A stretch of DNA of 5,668 nt from an uncultured Lachnospiraceae bacterium (lineage in GTDB: Bacteria; Bacillota; Clostridia; Lachnospirales; Lachnospiraceae). Made by a program: the position numbers and the translations under genes. Of the stretch, positions 4,842 to 5,668 are shown in pieces. The stretch spans positions 1-5,668 of the forward strand of contig CAJTOV010000203.1 of the NCBI GenBank assembly GCA_910577765.1, in the 5' to 3' direction. The notes below the pieces were generated by a model, which saw only the letters and a list, made by a program, of their open reading frames with translations, did not search any database and was not told where the DNA came from. Every line of letters begins with the position of its first letter. Position 1 is the first letter of the stretch.

Positions 4842-5668
<827 letters not shown>

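Overview
The window reads as ordinary chromosomal sequence from a GC-rich clostridium, most plausibly a Lachnospiraceae member. This rests on the protein wording (GlnRS, GroEL and a GntR/MocR regulator), clostridial-style strong Shine-Dalgarno sites, a tRNA without an encoded CCA, and a groESL operon carrying a CIRCE operator. The taxonomic call is inference from remembered protein similarity, not from a search.

Left part (1-1983): the 3' portion of a tRNA-Thr(GGU) runs in from the left edge and is followed by a strong intrinsic terminator. A spacer of about 140 bp holds a cluster of GGTACC-centred palindromes. Then comes a complete glnS (glutaminyl-tRNA synthetase), whose KMSKS-type signature is the divergent TGKRY. 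Nine bases after glnS, in the same direction, lies a complete MocR/GabR-type regulator (winged helix fused to a PLP-dependent aminotransferase-like domain). Its target is not evident here.

Middle part (3397-4491): the regulator converges on a minus-strand gene for a small protein with one N-terminal membrane segment. The two are separated by a long hairpin that could terminate transcription from both sides. That small-protein gene is divergent from the heat-shock operon. The roughly 350 bp between them contains several inverted repeats, an A/T-rich UP-like tract, a near-consensus promoter whose -35 box lies inside a CIRCE operator, and a structured leader.

Right part (4492-5668): groES is complete and groEL is cut by the right edge (first 275 codons). 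The intercistronic gap carries a perfect GC-rich hairpin without a U-tract. The two products form the GroES/GroEL folding chamber, and HrcA very probably represses the operon through the CIRCE site.

I did not find an undescribed multi-gene system. The points most worth a second look are the palindrome cluster before glnS, the CIRCE/-35 overlap, the uncharacterised membrane protein divergent from groESL, and the alternative hairpins between them.
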